Positions 20,983 to 31,673 of a DNA stretch of 64,000 nucleotides are shown here, piece by piece. Location: positions 38,477,084 to 38,541,083 of the forward strand of contig VDFB02000003.1 in the NCBI GenBank assembly GCA_007258455.2, read 5' to 3'. The notes under the pieces are model-generated. The model did not search any database. It was given only the letters and a program-made list of their open reading frames with translations, and was not told the origin of the DNA. Each line of letters begins with the position of its first letter. Within the stretch, counting starts at the first letter, position 1. The stretch comes from Sequoia sempervirens. Its lineage: Eukaryota > Streptophyta > Pinopsida > Cupressales > Cupressaceae. Position numbers and translations under genes: made by a program.

Positions 20983-22298
20983 TGTTGATGCCAAAAATTG
21001 GCAAGGTAACAGCCCTTTATGAGAAACTTTGTTTATGGGGGACCTATTGCATTAAACTAAGTGACTTCCGAATTTTTAAATAAGTTGGCTTCTTCTGTGA
21101 ATCGAGTTTTGGAATGGGAAACGGAAGAAGATATTAAATAAAGAATCTAACTAAGGCGATGCGCCAGAATTTATATAAAAGACACGATAAACCTATCTTT
21201 TGGATATAGTCTAAGAGCCTACTTACTAATTTATCATGTCCTAGAATAACATAAATTAAGAATTGCAGCATAAATAGCTCATTCAGTGACATAAAATAAT
21301 AATCACGCTCAATTACTGAAAAGAAGAGTCAGAAGACATGATCTAAACCAACAACTTGCATTCAAATTATAAAAGTACGACAAATAAACCATTTAAACAA
21401 TAATGGCACAACATAGAGTTTATTAATAGCATAAGAAACAGAGAGACCAAACAATGGCACAATATGTGAGTTCTTGCAATAATCTAAACAATACAAAAGC
21501 TTGGTCTCTCCAAAAAATCCTATGATTCTAAAACTAGTGAAAAACATATGATCTTCAAATTAGAATATTGGAACCCTTGGAATGGAACCGTAGAATTGGG
21601 AAACCCTCCCTTGGAGCAAAGAGCAATACTTATAGCAAGCCTTCCACTGCTTGGCAAGAAGCAACCGAAAAAGATTTAGAATTTGAGCAATGATGTCGAG
21701 GTAATGATTTCCCCCGGCCGTTGTAACAAAAAAGAATTGAGACACAACATCCGGTCTGTCTCCATTCAGGTGCATCCCCTGCGAATGATGGCAATGGTCC
21801 AGCAAAGTCTCATGCAAACAAGTGTCGCTCTTTTAGGATAGGCGGTTAGAAAATGTGGCAACATCTTGCAGCTCATAATCCACTTCATCCTTTGCGTTGA
21901 TTAAATGTGCGCCAAAGAGATGCATGGCAGCATTTCACTGCCCGCGGTCGATATTTCCTTCCTTCGTTGAAAGCTTGCGTAGAGAGGACACGTAGCAAAA
22001 TGTTTACTGCAGATGCTGCTTGTGGGGCCCGCCAAATCTTATGTGAATGGGAGCTACGTGGCATGCGAGCGAGGTCCAATAAGGAAGCAATCAAAATAAC
22101 CTGTGGTGACAACACGTGGGAGCATTTTGAGGGCCAATGAAAAAGTAAGGAGAAAATTCCTTTAGAGAGCGATGAGCGGACATGTGGCAAAAGTCGCGAC
22201 GACAACCAAAAAGGGGACGATGAAAATTGTTGAAGGCATGGGCCGACACTTAGCCAAAAATCAAACCCGAAGGGAGCATGGTGAATTTTGAATTCACA
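20983..22298 (-). repeat. Element D 3' LTR (1316 bp)
   Basis: Plus-strand ends are TGTTGATGCC and GAATTCACA. It aligns along its length with 42276-43592, with scattered substitutions. The coding-strand LTR starts TGTGAATTC and ends GGCATCAACA. Confidence 0.88.
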
Positions 22299-22416
22299 AC
22301 TTCTGGCGACTATCAAGGGCGTTTCACTTTGAGGAATGTGGAACCCAAAATTTTCTTTGGTTTATAGACCAAAGCGCCATCCATTGGCAATGAAGTTAGA
22401 ACTTGGAAAGGGCTGC
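22299..22416 (-). other. Element D pre-LTR tail with CCAATGGA box
   Basis: On the minus strand GCCAATGGATGGCGC lies at 22388-22374, ~90 bp before the 3' LTR. This matches the position of the same box in elements A, B and C. Confidence 0.5.
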
Positions 22417-23658
22417 CTATAGAGGCGGCCAGTCATCTTCGGATGGCTTCACTATATTGAGCAAATTCTCCTTTACTCCGCCCAAGTCGAGCATTTCTTT
22501 ATAAGACAGCGTCTCAGGTAAACCGGCCCTTGTCTCGCAATGGAAAAGTAGCTGCGCAAGAGGATGAATAACACCCTCAATGTCTGCTGCGGTGGGAGGC
22601 TCACTGAAACTCTGGAAAGCGTTTGGATCTTGCTCCTTTTCTTCAATTCTTTTTGCAATCTTCTTGGCCATGGAAATCAACCTGTCCTCAAGAAGTGGAG
22701 ATGAAAAACCCATCTCGCTCAGTTAGGAGAAATCCTCTCGCATGTCGTCCATTGTCTGGCTCAAAGTAGTTGCGGCCGCTTTAGTTTGTTGGAAGGTCGA
22801 GTGGCAATGGATGAACTTGTTTGTCATCTGGGCAACAATATTGTGGTCTTCGATCCCTGCCTTGGCCAAATCTTCATTAGAGACCGAATATAGCCTGGTT
22901 AGCAGGCTCTTTGCTTCCATAACCTTCTTTGAGATGAATCGTGTGAACTTCTTGATCATTCCATGAACCTCCTTGCTCAATATTGTTGCCTTTAAGATGA
23001 ACCTGAGCATTGGCTACAGTGTTAGACATAAGGTTTTAACCTTTTCCCAATAAGAAATATATATTTGTTGAGCCAAGGGGATGAGGTCTGGCTACGCAGA
23101 GGAGGTTTGGAGAGAGCTCTTTAGAGAGTCGATCTCTGCATCCTTTGAGTTAATGGCCTTTGTTAATTCCGCATTTTTCCTTTTCGTGAATGTCAATTGC
23201 TCCCTGGAGCTGCTTATTTCTTTATGCCAATTTTCCTTGACTCGGGCGTGTTTCGCCAATTCTCTGTCAAGAGAGGACTTTGTCTCTTGAAGTTCATTTT
23301 CTAACTAGGCCTTTTGGACCTCAAAGTCCTTATGATTCTTTTCTAATTCTTGCTCATATAGAGCACTTTGAACTACTAACTCTTTCACCTTTTGTTGCAA
23401 ATTATGCTCCGTCGAGGCCAATTGGCTTTGATATTCTTGATTCTTCCCTTGCAGCTCGCTGAGCTGCGTGGGGCCAACGAATTGGGACCTATTGAGTTCT
23501 TCCTAGAGTTTTCTCCACTCCAACTCTCCTGTTTGCACTTTCTCGTACAAGCGCGCAAATTTTGCTTCAAGTGACTTCTCCTTCGTTTCTAGGAAGTTGA
23601 CCCTTTCCTTCACTAGCTTTAGTTGCTCCTCCTTCCTTGTGCACAAGATACTCACACA
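22417..23658 (-). pseudogene. Coiled-coil reading frame of element D, in place of integrase
   Basis: One minus-strand frame runs ~410 codons from the end of RNase H to ~120 bp before the 3' LTR, broken by about five stops (mostly TAG). The first half is a strong predicted coiled coil (RKEEQLKLVKERVNFLE, ELQGKNQEYQSQLAS, LENELQETKSSLDRELAKH). The second half is helical with TRFISKKVMEAKSLLTRLYS and ends EPPTAADIEGVI, LLFHCETRAGLPE, SEDDWPPL. None of the integrase signatures (HHCC, DD35E) is present. I recognise no family. A captured host gene or an element-specific accessory ORF are both possible. Confidence 0.6.
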
Positions 23659-24110
23659 GTCCTCTTCCCCAAATAGTCTTTGTAGGCTTGAACTCTATGT
23701 CATACTCGAGGATTTTGGTGATCCAATTAGCTCTTTTCTCGATGATTTCTCCCTCCATGATGTACTCGCACACACTAGAATGTGCAACATAGATAGTCAC
23801 CTTATTGCAGGAGATTAGGTATCGAAACTTCTTGAGCACCTTAACTATGGCAAATGCTTGTCTCTCTACAAAGTTGTAGTTTGTTTCGTATTCCTTCAGG
23901 GTCTGGAAGTGAAATGCTATCGGATTTTCTCCCTTGCCCTCGTTGTCTTTCTGAGTTAAGATAGTAGCAATGCTTGACTTGCTACTAAATACATACATTA
24001 TGAAGTCCTTCGATAGGTCTGGGTTGACTAGAATAGGAGCGGAAGAGTTAGCATCTTTGACTTTCTCAAAGGCTTCTCTGGATTCTTTTGTTCATTTGAA
24101 CATTTGATCC
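23567..24110 (-). pseudogene. Element D gypsy RNase H domain
   Basis: After RT, the frame KDFIMYVFSSKSSIATILTQ..NPIAFHFQTLKEYETNY..QAFAIVKVLKKFRYLI..NWITKILEYDIEFKPTKTI..GRGLCEYL follows the gypsy RNase H pattern of Tat elements. The first catalytic Asp position is not Asp (MYVFSS), as expected for the degenerate gRNH of that lineage. Confidence 0.78.
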
Positions 24111-24713
24111 TTTTTCAGCATTAAGGTAATTGGCCTGATTATTCTTGCAAAATCATAAATAAATTTGCTAATAAAATTTACCTTCCCTAAGAAGGATTGA
24201 ACACCCTTCTTGTTGACAGGAAGGGGAAGCTCTTTGATTGCTTTCACCCGCTTAGGATCAATTGAAATTCCCTCTTTGGACACTACATGCCCCAGTAGTT
24301 TGCCTTGCGGTACTCCGAAGACACATTTTTTTGGGTTCAGGGATATCCCGAACTCTTGGCATTTCTTGAAAACCATCTCAAGGTGGTCAAAATGATCATC
24401 TCTGGATTTGGAGAACATCGCCAAATCATCCAGATAGATTAGGATAATCGTGTTGATTAGTTCGTTGAAAACGACATCCATTGCCCGCTAGAAGGTAGCT
24501 CTGCATTAGAGAGGCCAAACGACATTTTAGCATATGTGAACGTTCCCCACTTGGTAGTGAATATTGTCTTATGTTAATCCTCCTCTTTGACCCGGATCTT
24601 ATTGTAACCGGAGAATCCATCCAACAGGGAAAACATCTCGGATCATGCCACCATTTGTAGCATTGAGTCCATTGAGGGTAGCGGGTAATAATCCTTCAGG
24701 GATGCTCTGTTTA
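24090..24713 (-). pseudogene. Element D reverse transcriptase, C-terminal part
   Basis: Reading leftward from the insertion of B: DLNRASLKDYYPLPSMD, FSLLDGFSGYNKIRV, KTIFTTKWGTFTYAKM-FGLSNA, then MDVVFNELINTIILIYLDDLAMFSK (YLDD active site) and GKLLGHVVSKEGI. Stops and one frame change near 24480-24500 break it. It joins 38725-39337 across element B. Confidence 0.85.
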
Positions 24714-25310
24714 GGTCTTGTTGTACCCCAAATTAAAAAAATTTGTTACACTTAGACATTTTGAAGAAATGAGTAAAAGTCTTGTTAAATCAGTCAAAAA
24801 GGTCAAAATCTGGGTGTGCATGTCTTGCATGAGGGGTAAAATCTTGAAATTCTCAAAATCTGATGATCTGGGTCTTCTCAAAGCAGCTTAATCTACAAAA
24901 CCCAGATCTCAGTTTTTCATCCCTACTTTTTAGGAAAACTGCTATTTTTAGAAATTTTCTAAAAATAGTAACTTTTTCTACGTTTTCTGGGTTTCTTTCA
25001 AAACGGATACTGGAAAAACTTTCTAAAAATAGAAAGTTGGTCCGTTAGAGTTCAAACTAATTTTGATAGGCTCAAAATACTTCCATATCAGGCTCGTGCA
25101 GTCAGAATCTCAAAATAATCAGTTTTGCCCTACTAGGTCTATTCTACTTTTTCAGAAGCATAATAGGAGCTCTGAGGTCATCAATGGAGGTCAGTTAGCT
25201 GCCAGGCGTCAGATTCAACACTTAGGGATTCAACAGAAGGTGAGTTGGTGAGCAAGCACGAAGAACGAAGAAGGAGATAAAGATTGTGAAAATTTTCTAA
25301 CATTGCTTGT

Positions 25311-26720
25311 CATGGGCGCCCCAGGAGAGAATAGGCGCCCATATTTTTAGGGCATTAAATGTTGAAATTAGGGTTTACACCTCCAATCAAAGTTGCTCAG
25401 TCTTCTTCCAGCTTCGCAATGAATCCAATGGTGCAGTCATCAGATCATCCAGTCGTCCAAGATTCGAGATCAAACAGATTGGATCCAAACAGAAGTCAGA
25501 ATGAAAAATATGAAAATCATGAAAATTTGATTAAGTCTGGGAACTTTGGGCGCCTCTAGTGAAGAAGGGCATCCAACTTTTTGAAGGGGAAAATCCAACA
25601 GTTAGGGTTTGCTAAAATGCTCAATCTCTCTGGAATTCAGTCTGCTTCACAATGAATATCTTTGTTCGGGCATCCGACTGGTTATCCTCTGGCAAATTCA
25701 GATCAAAGGTGAGGGTATAGAATAAAGGTTTCAAACTCTAAAAGATGGAAAGTGAAAAATGGCTAAGTCTGGATGGTTTGGGCGCTCCATAAGGAAATAG
25801 GTGCCCTTGTTTTTGAGTGTCCAAACAGATGAATCTGCCAGTGAAGCTCTAACGTGACTTCATCAAATTTGATCAAGCTTTCCAACAAGATCTCCAGCAC
25901 GTCAATCCGAGATGGCAGTCGTCAGATGCAAAAGGCTAAACAGAGGGTTTGACGAGTGAAATTTTGAAAATCAAAAGCAAGGTGAAAATTCAAGAAAATA
26001 TTCTAAGTATGGTAGACTTGGGCGCCCCCAGCCAAGAAGGGCGCCCAAGCTTTTGAAGGCCCAAATCTAACTTTTTGGCGAAGTAACTCCCAAAGAACCC
26101 CCTCCAAAATCTTCTCAGCTTCGCGACAAGCCCAACCATCAATCAATCTAAGCTCCGGAACACCAAATCAGGCAGGATCATCTATAGAAGAGAAAGTGGT
26201 GAAGATATCATAAAAATGGCTAAGTCTGGTCAAGTTGAGCGCCCCTGGAGAGAAAGGGCGCCCAAGATTTTGAGCTATGAGATGATGGAATTCATTAATG
26301 AAGTGTCTAAGATCATCTCGTTTGTTTCAGCCAAGCTATCCAGTGAAATTGTCAGCCAGTCAATCAGATCAGCGTAGCTCCCGGAATCAAGATTTCATCA
26401 GAAGATCAAAGGGAAATGAAGAACTTGAAAATCATGCAAAAATGGCTAACACTGTGAAAGTTCAGAGCCCTTGGAGGAAATAGGCTCCCATGAATTTGAA
26501 GGTCAAAACGAAGTTTTTCGCCAGAGGTGCCTCTAGAACAATCTTCTCAAGATTAGTCAGGCTACGCGATGAATCATCTAGCTCATTCATCGGATCAATC
26601 TGGAAGCCAGAGATCGAGGTCAAACCAGGGGTCAAAATGAAAGAAAAGTTGAAAATTCTCAAAACAGTGGCTAACTCTGGAGAAAATGGGCGCCCCTAGC
26701 CAAGAAGGGCACCCAACTTT
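25311..26720 (+). repeat. Seven-unit ~230-bp array with paired GGGCGCCC palindromes (5' LTR of B)
   Basis: Seven sites of the form GGGCGCCC(C)-~12 nt-GGGCGCCC(A) start near 25313, 25548, 25779, 26030, 26240, 26463 and 26689, giving spacings of 210-251 bp. Between them are weakly conserved phrases (CAGCTTCGC, TCAGATCATC, GAAAATGGCTAAGTCTGG). The 8-bp motif is itself a palindrome, and each pair can form a hairpin with a 10-bp stem. Some half-sites are degenerate, for example GGGCATCC and GAGCCCTT. Confidence 0.85.
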
Positions 26721-28149
26721 CAATGCCTTAGTAGAATTTTCAAAATTTTCAAAATTTCAAAGATGGCAAGAGGAAGAGGATGTCCAAGTTCATTGAAAAG
26801 GCCAAGTTTAGGGTCTTGAAGATAAAAGCAAAAGAAAGCAAACCTATTTCAAACCCTAAGTCTATTTAATACATCATTTCAATGTAAAATTCATCATTTT
26901 TGCAAGTGGTGTCCCAAGGGGAAGGTTGGAGCAGCAAGTTTGAAGATTTTTTTTATGATTCAAGAACTCAAGTTTGTTGGTTATTCATCAAATTTTTTAG
27001 ACTAGCAAGAATAAGGCCTTGCTTTTTCAAGCTTTTTCATCCAGAAGATCAAATTTTTCAAGAAGAAGGCCATGGTTTTCAATTTTCAGCCATATGGGTC
27101 TTTTCATCTCATTCTTTTGAAGAATTTTTCAAGAAATTTTCATCAAGTTGTAGCAACTACTTTTTGTTTGCATGTCAGTGAAATCCTCAGGGTTTACAAA
27201 TTTTGATCATCTAGGTCCTCTCAAAACAGTCTTCTGAAGAAAACCCATATCACAGCTTTTTGAAGAAAATTTTAAATTCTAGGGTTGGCTGCTTTTTCGA
27301 TCAGCCATCAGTGTTTTTCAAATCTGATCAACTGGGTCCATTTCTAATTATATTATGAACAAAACCTATGTGCCAGCTTTTTCGGTAAAAATTTGAAGAA
27401 ATTAGGGTTTGCTACTTTTTCAATCTAAATTCAAAATTTTCAAAAACGGACGATCTAGGTTGTATTGCAACGAAATTCAGAGCAAAACCCATATCTCATA
27501 AAAATTTCCAAAAATTTGTCCATTTGAGGCCGAAAAACTAGCATTCTAAAAATAGAAAGTTGCTTAAAACTTGTCTGAACATAGGCGAGTTTACAGTCAT
27601 TCTTCAAGGTTTTCAATATGGAGTACACTCCCCTTAAGTTGAAGACCAAATCAACACTATATCAAAACTTCATCATCTCAGCTGAAGAACACAAGGAGGT
27701 GTGATATGAGAAAAAGGAAAGGTATCAGAAAAGAGTTGTGCAATACTCTTCTGATGGAAATCAAGAGAGGTGTCAGAAACATAAAGTTGTAGAGCCGCCA
27801 AGTTATCAATTTGTGAGTCATCTTTTGGGGCAGCGATGTTTTTCAAGAACAAAACTCATAAAACAACTAAAGAAGTGAAAATTTCTCTAAGTTTGATCAT
27901 AGAAGGCGAAGAGATCTTGGAGGATCGAAATATTGCCTTAGATAGTATCAATGCACCTAACCAGGACCCAGTTTCCCACTTTTTAGCGGATATGATTGAG
28001 ATTTAAAGCGACTTTCATCTAGAAGCTTTCTTTTCACTTTCTTTCTATTCTTGAAACGATTCTTATCCATTCTTTGAAGAAGAGAAAGAAGATAAATGTA
28101 ATAGTTGGCGTTTCCCACCTTTCTTGCTTTCTTAGGTTTTAGATGTTAT

Positions 28150-30755
28150 TGTTGCCCAATTTTCACCGACGGGCTCAATCAGGTAGAATAAATCATGTGA
28201 CAGATGTTCGAGAAGGCCAAATGGAGCATTCACAACAAGGGGAAAAGTCATGCATCTGATGTTAGGTCACAGGGAGCTCAGTTGGAAAGCCTGCCTTGGT
28301 CAAATTCGGCATGAAAATCCTCTAAGGAGAAAGTCGCCAAGACCTTACAGAGGTCTCACTGACTAGAAGGGGCCTCGCTAAATGGAGGCATCATTGCCAT
28401 GAGGTTTGGTCGATCAAGCGAGGTCACACCGAAACAAGTGCTCTCGGCGGGGGATAATGTCTCAGGCAAATGTCCGGCCGACGGGCCAAGGCATCACCGA
28501 AGGAAAGCGAGCTCGACAGGAAGTCTCGCCGACACATGAAAGTCACCCCGACGGGATCACAATTCGCCAAAAGGAAGGTCAAGTCGCCAAGATGTCTCAG
28601 CGACTGGCCAGGGCCTTTCCGAGAGAAATTGATATCGCCATGATGTCTCATAGAAGATATGAGGTCTTGCCGAGGATGAGGGGTCTCGGGGTAGCATTTT
28701 GCTTTCGCTAAGATCTCTCACCGACACTCGGGGGTCTTGCCAGTGGACAGGGGAGCTTCGGCAAGAGATGATGGTTTTGGCGAAGGATGGAGGAGTCGCT
28801 GTGATGTCTCGGCGAATGGAGGTAGTCTCGCCGACAACAAAAAGGAGCTCACCGAAGGATTTTTGCCTTCGGCATAAGGTCTCAGCGATGCAGGGTCCTG
28901 CTGATAAGGGAGCCTTCGGTGTAACTTTCCAAGTCGGGGAGAGGTCTCCCCGACCTAGTGATGTCTCCCCGATATGAAATGTGCTCGCCAGGAGTTGGAG
29001 TTCGCCATGAGGTCCCGGAGACCAAGTAATGTTCCGCCAAAAGCTGGGGGACTCGCCCAAGGAAAGTTAAGTCGTCGTGATGTCTCGCCGACGGCTTAGT
29101 GTCTCACCGAAAGATGAAGGGGTCGGAGAGAATGGGGGTTGCTCGACATAAGGTCTGGCCAAGTGATGAAGGTCTTGCCGACAAAGGATTCCCTCGGTAT
29201 AATCTTTAGAGCTCGGGGAGAAGTCTCCCCGACCCAATGAGTCTCACCGACCGTTGAGCATAGGAGGATGGGCCCTCGCTAAAGCAGGATGAATTCACCA
29301 AGAGGTCTCACTAACTTTCCAATGTCTCACCAAAGGAAATGTAGAGCTCGGGTAGCGTGAAATGCGTTCGGGGTGACATCGATAGACTCTTGCCGATATG
29401 GTTTGTAATGTGAAGCTCTGGGAGACTTAGAAAGGACATCTTGCACTTGGTAAGATGTCTTCCTGATAGGATAAGGTCTTAGCGATGAAAGAGATATCTG
29501 TATGACTCCTAGCGGATCGCTATGAAGCTTCCCAAAAGCGATAGTCTTACCGATGGTTCCAAGGGTGTAGGTATGGTTTTTTCTACTTGATACGAGGTCT
29601 CACCGACAAAGGCATGCTATGCCAATAACAGATGAGGAGTCTAATCGCATCAGGGAGACATGATAAGTGTCTCACCGATATGCGATTCACTCTAAGCGAC
29701 CCTTGACCGTCTGGAAATCTCGTGCAAGGCATATGATCAACCAATCAGAGTGAGCTAAGGGAGAGTCGTGGCAGTCTGACCAGGAAGAAGAAGATCAACA
29801 GAATGAAAGGCAACGTGTATCTGTTCTGAGCTCAAGAGCATTCAAGGCAGCTCGCCAAGGAGGTTCGAAGATCGACATGAGGACCATAAGTAAATGCGGT
29901 AACTGCAAAAGATTAAGAAGACCATTCCTGGGAGCGACTCTTCACCGACATGGACAGCAGGAATGCAATTGGACACAACATTAACTCCATTAAAAGATCT
30001 AGGGGAGATGTTTTCCAGAAAGTCGGATATTTTTGTAAGCCCTAAGGGGCCGACACACTTTTGATATATAAGGCATTTTTTCCTTTTTGTAAGCAGTTCG
30101 GATAATGCATTCAAAAGAGTTAGTGATTTTTAGCAATCCTTCCTCAGTTGGTGTATGCTTTGTAACTCACTTAGATTTTTGGAATATAAAGGACAAAGTT
30201 GCTTGGCTTCTGTTGATGCTTCAGTTTTCCATTACTGTTCTTGCAAAGTGTTGTGCATTTCAGGTCAATAATCAAGTTATCTTGTGAATTCTTTTTATTC
30301 CTTTATAACTTTATTTGGTGTTTCATGCCCTCCTTTGTAAAAGCACCATTATATGGATCTTAAGGCTGTGTTTACATAATCACACATAGATTCTATTATG
30401 TGAAAGTCTTCTCCTTTATTGAAAAAGTGTGTATCAAACCTGTTTGTGACATATTAATGCGTAGCTCATAGAATTTGATATGTATCTTTCTGATCATTAA
30501 AAAAATTCAAGTGCACTCTAAGTATTCCATTAATCTCATCAGTTTGGTGTATCACCTTAGTTAGTTTTATTTACATGTACTCCTTCTCCCTTTCCCCTTA
30601 CATAATTGATAGTTTGGTGATAACACAAAGGAAGTCGGCCTTCTCCGTAGGTTCATTTCAGTCTTAGGTGACCCATAGCCTTGAAATGATCCCATGTTTC
30701 TCTAGATAGCTCAGTTTTCATAACTTTGCAGAGGGTGCAATTTTTAGAGGTAATA
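28150..30755 (+). mobile_element. Solo LTR E (2606 bp) inserted in the B 5' LTR
   Basis: TGTTGCCC...GGTAATA flanked by a perfect 5-bp duplication GTTAT (28145-28149, 30756-30760). The 3' LTR of B has the uninterrupted site. The 3' end (CCTTACATAATTG.. to GGGTGCAATTTTTAG) is related to the end of the LTR of C. A TATATAAG lies at 30065-30072. There is no internal region, so this is a solo LTR left by recombination. Confidence 0.9.
28160..29690 (+). repeat. Dense array of GTCTC(G/A)CCGA motifs in solo LTR E
   Basis: About 1.5 kb of relatively GC-rich DNA with several dozen variants of GTCTCGCCGA(C) or its core TCRCCGA, irregularly spaced at ~20-50 bp. Clear examples lie near 28524, 28824, 29075, 29100, 29240, 29600 and 29670. 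Spacer sequences vary in length and content. Open frames across this array on both strands are by-products of the repeats. Confidence 0.75.
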
Positions 30756-30855
30756 GTTATCTTCTTTATAGATTTAGAAATAAAGTTTCCTTGTTGAGCA
30801 AGCCCTAGATTGTGAAAGCAAGGATATTTTAGGGTTCCTTACTCCTCTGCTTGCC

Positions 30856-30863
30856 TATAAATA
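30856..30863 (+). promoter_or_regulatory. TATA box of the B 5' LTR
   Basis: GCCTATAAATAAGAGCC, repeated exactly at 38027-38034 in the 3' LTR and similar to the box in LTR A. It is ~700 bp from the LTR end. Confidence 0.65.
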
Positions 30864-30884
30864 AGAGCCTTTGATCATTAGTTT

Positions 30885-31075
30885 TCTAGAACGGTTATTG
30901 TGATAGCAAATTGTTGAGTCTCTTTTAGCCAGCAAGTTGTTATTCAGTGTCAGTTCACTTGTGTTCATGATAGCAAATTTTTGAGTCTCTTTTAGCCAAC
31001 AAGTAGTTGTTGTAATCGTTGTCCCTTTTGTCTAAGAACAAGTTTGCAAGCCTCTTTAGCTGTAAGTTTTTGTTC
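30885..31075 (+). repeat. R/U5 direct repeats of B
   Basis: GATAGCAAATTGTTGAGTCTC-TTTTAGCCA is followed by a second near-identical copy ~70 bp later (about 30901 and 30969), and a looser third version follows (GCAAGCCTCTTTAGCTG). The same arrangement is in the 3' LTR (38062-38225). Confidence 0.7.
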
Positions 31076-31563
31076 TGTGCATGTGTTAGGATAATCTTTG
31101 TTCCGGAAGTTTGAGAAATAAAATCATGAGCCTCCTTTTCCTTGGTATAATGTCTCAGATTTCCGTTATTTGTGTTATGCTTTTATGATCTTAATTTCAG
31201 CTTACATTGAAGTGTGTAGATTTTTGTTGGAAAAGAGTTTATTGAAGCACTTTGTCAGAGAATCAACCTTGTTCATTTCTAGTTTCTCTTGCTCTGTGTA
31301 TTACTTGAGAAGTTAGAAACGTCTTTAGCTTAAGTTAGTTGTAGTTGAAGTTCTTAAATAAGAAAATCTCAGCTGCGACATTTGTGTTTTATAAACCTTG
31401 TGCTCTAGCTGATCAAAAAGATAGGCAACTTAGTTCTTAGTTTACTTTCTTTCAACACCATCAGCAAGAGGGAGCTTCCCCTCCTAATTTGAAGAGCAGT
31501 TTTACTATGTATAGCTTTCCGTTTCAAATACACATTCCAGAGGTGCGAATTTAAACGCCAATA

Positions 31564-31590
31564 GTTTTCTGGCACCCACCATGGGGCACG
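31564..31590 (+). other. Primer-binding region of B
   Basis: Directly after the 5' LTR comes GTTTTC and TGGCACCCACCATGGGGC (31570-31587). Elements C and D have TGGAACGCCCGGTGGGAC and TGGCACACTCAATGGGAC at the same position. A TGGYRC start followed by a TGGGRC block is usual at the tRNA primer site of plant Tat elements. Confidence 0.6.
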
Positions 31591-31673
31591 AGGCATAAAA
31601 CAACAAAGAAATCTTAGGCTTTATGTCACGGGTATGACTATCTAGCGCCCTATTGCTTGATCCTTCAGAAGCA

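Larger units (their letters stand above)
24719..31563 (+). repeat. Element B 5' LTR, split by solo LTR E
   Basis: It starts TGTTGTACCCCA and ends ACGCCAATA just before the primer-binding region. Without E and its duplicated GTTAT, the length is ~4.23 kb, equal to the 3' copy. In a hand-aligned 235-bp sample (24860-25095 against 34640-34875) I count about 13 differences, roughly 5%. Confidence 0.9.

Noticed and set aside
23597..24395. Plus-strand ORFs of 61-73 codons in the pol region of D
   Set aside because: They are antisense shadows of the RNase H and RT of element D.
26462..26699. Overlapping 66- and 69-codon ORFs (26462-26699 and again 36223-36475) as a conserved gene
   Set aside because: They are duplicated only because they are in both LTRs of B, are on opposite strands, and sit in the palindrome array.
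28406..29060. Overlapping 101-, 92- and 167-codon ORFs on both strands of E
   Set aside because: They follow the GC-rich motif array, show no domain, and lie antisense to each other; they are composition artefacts.
28160..29690. CRISPR-like array in solo LTR E
   Set aside because: The repeats are ~10 bp, variable and irregularly spaced, with no constant repeat or spacer length, in a plant LTR without any cas gene.
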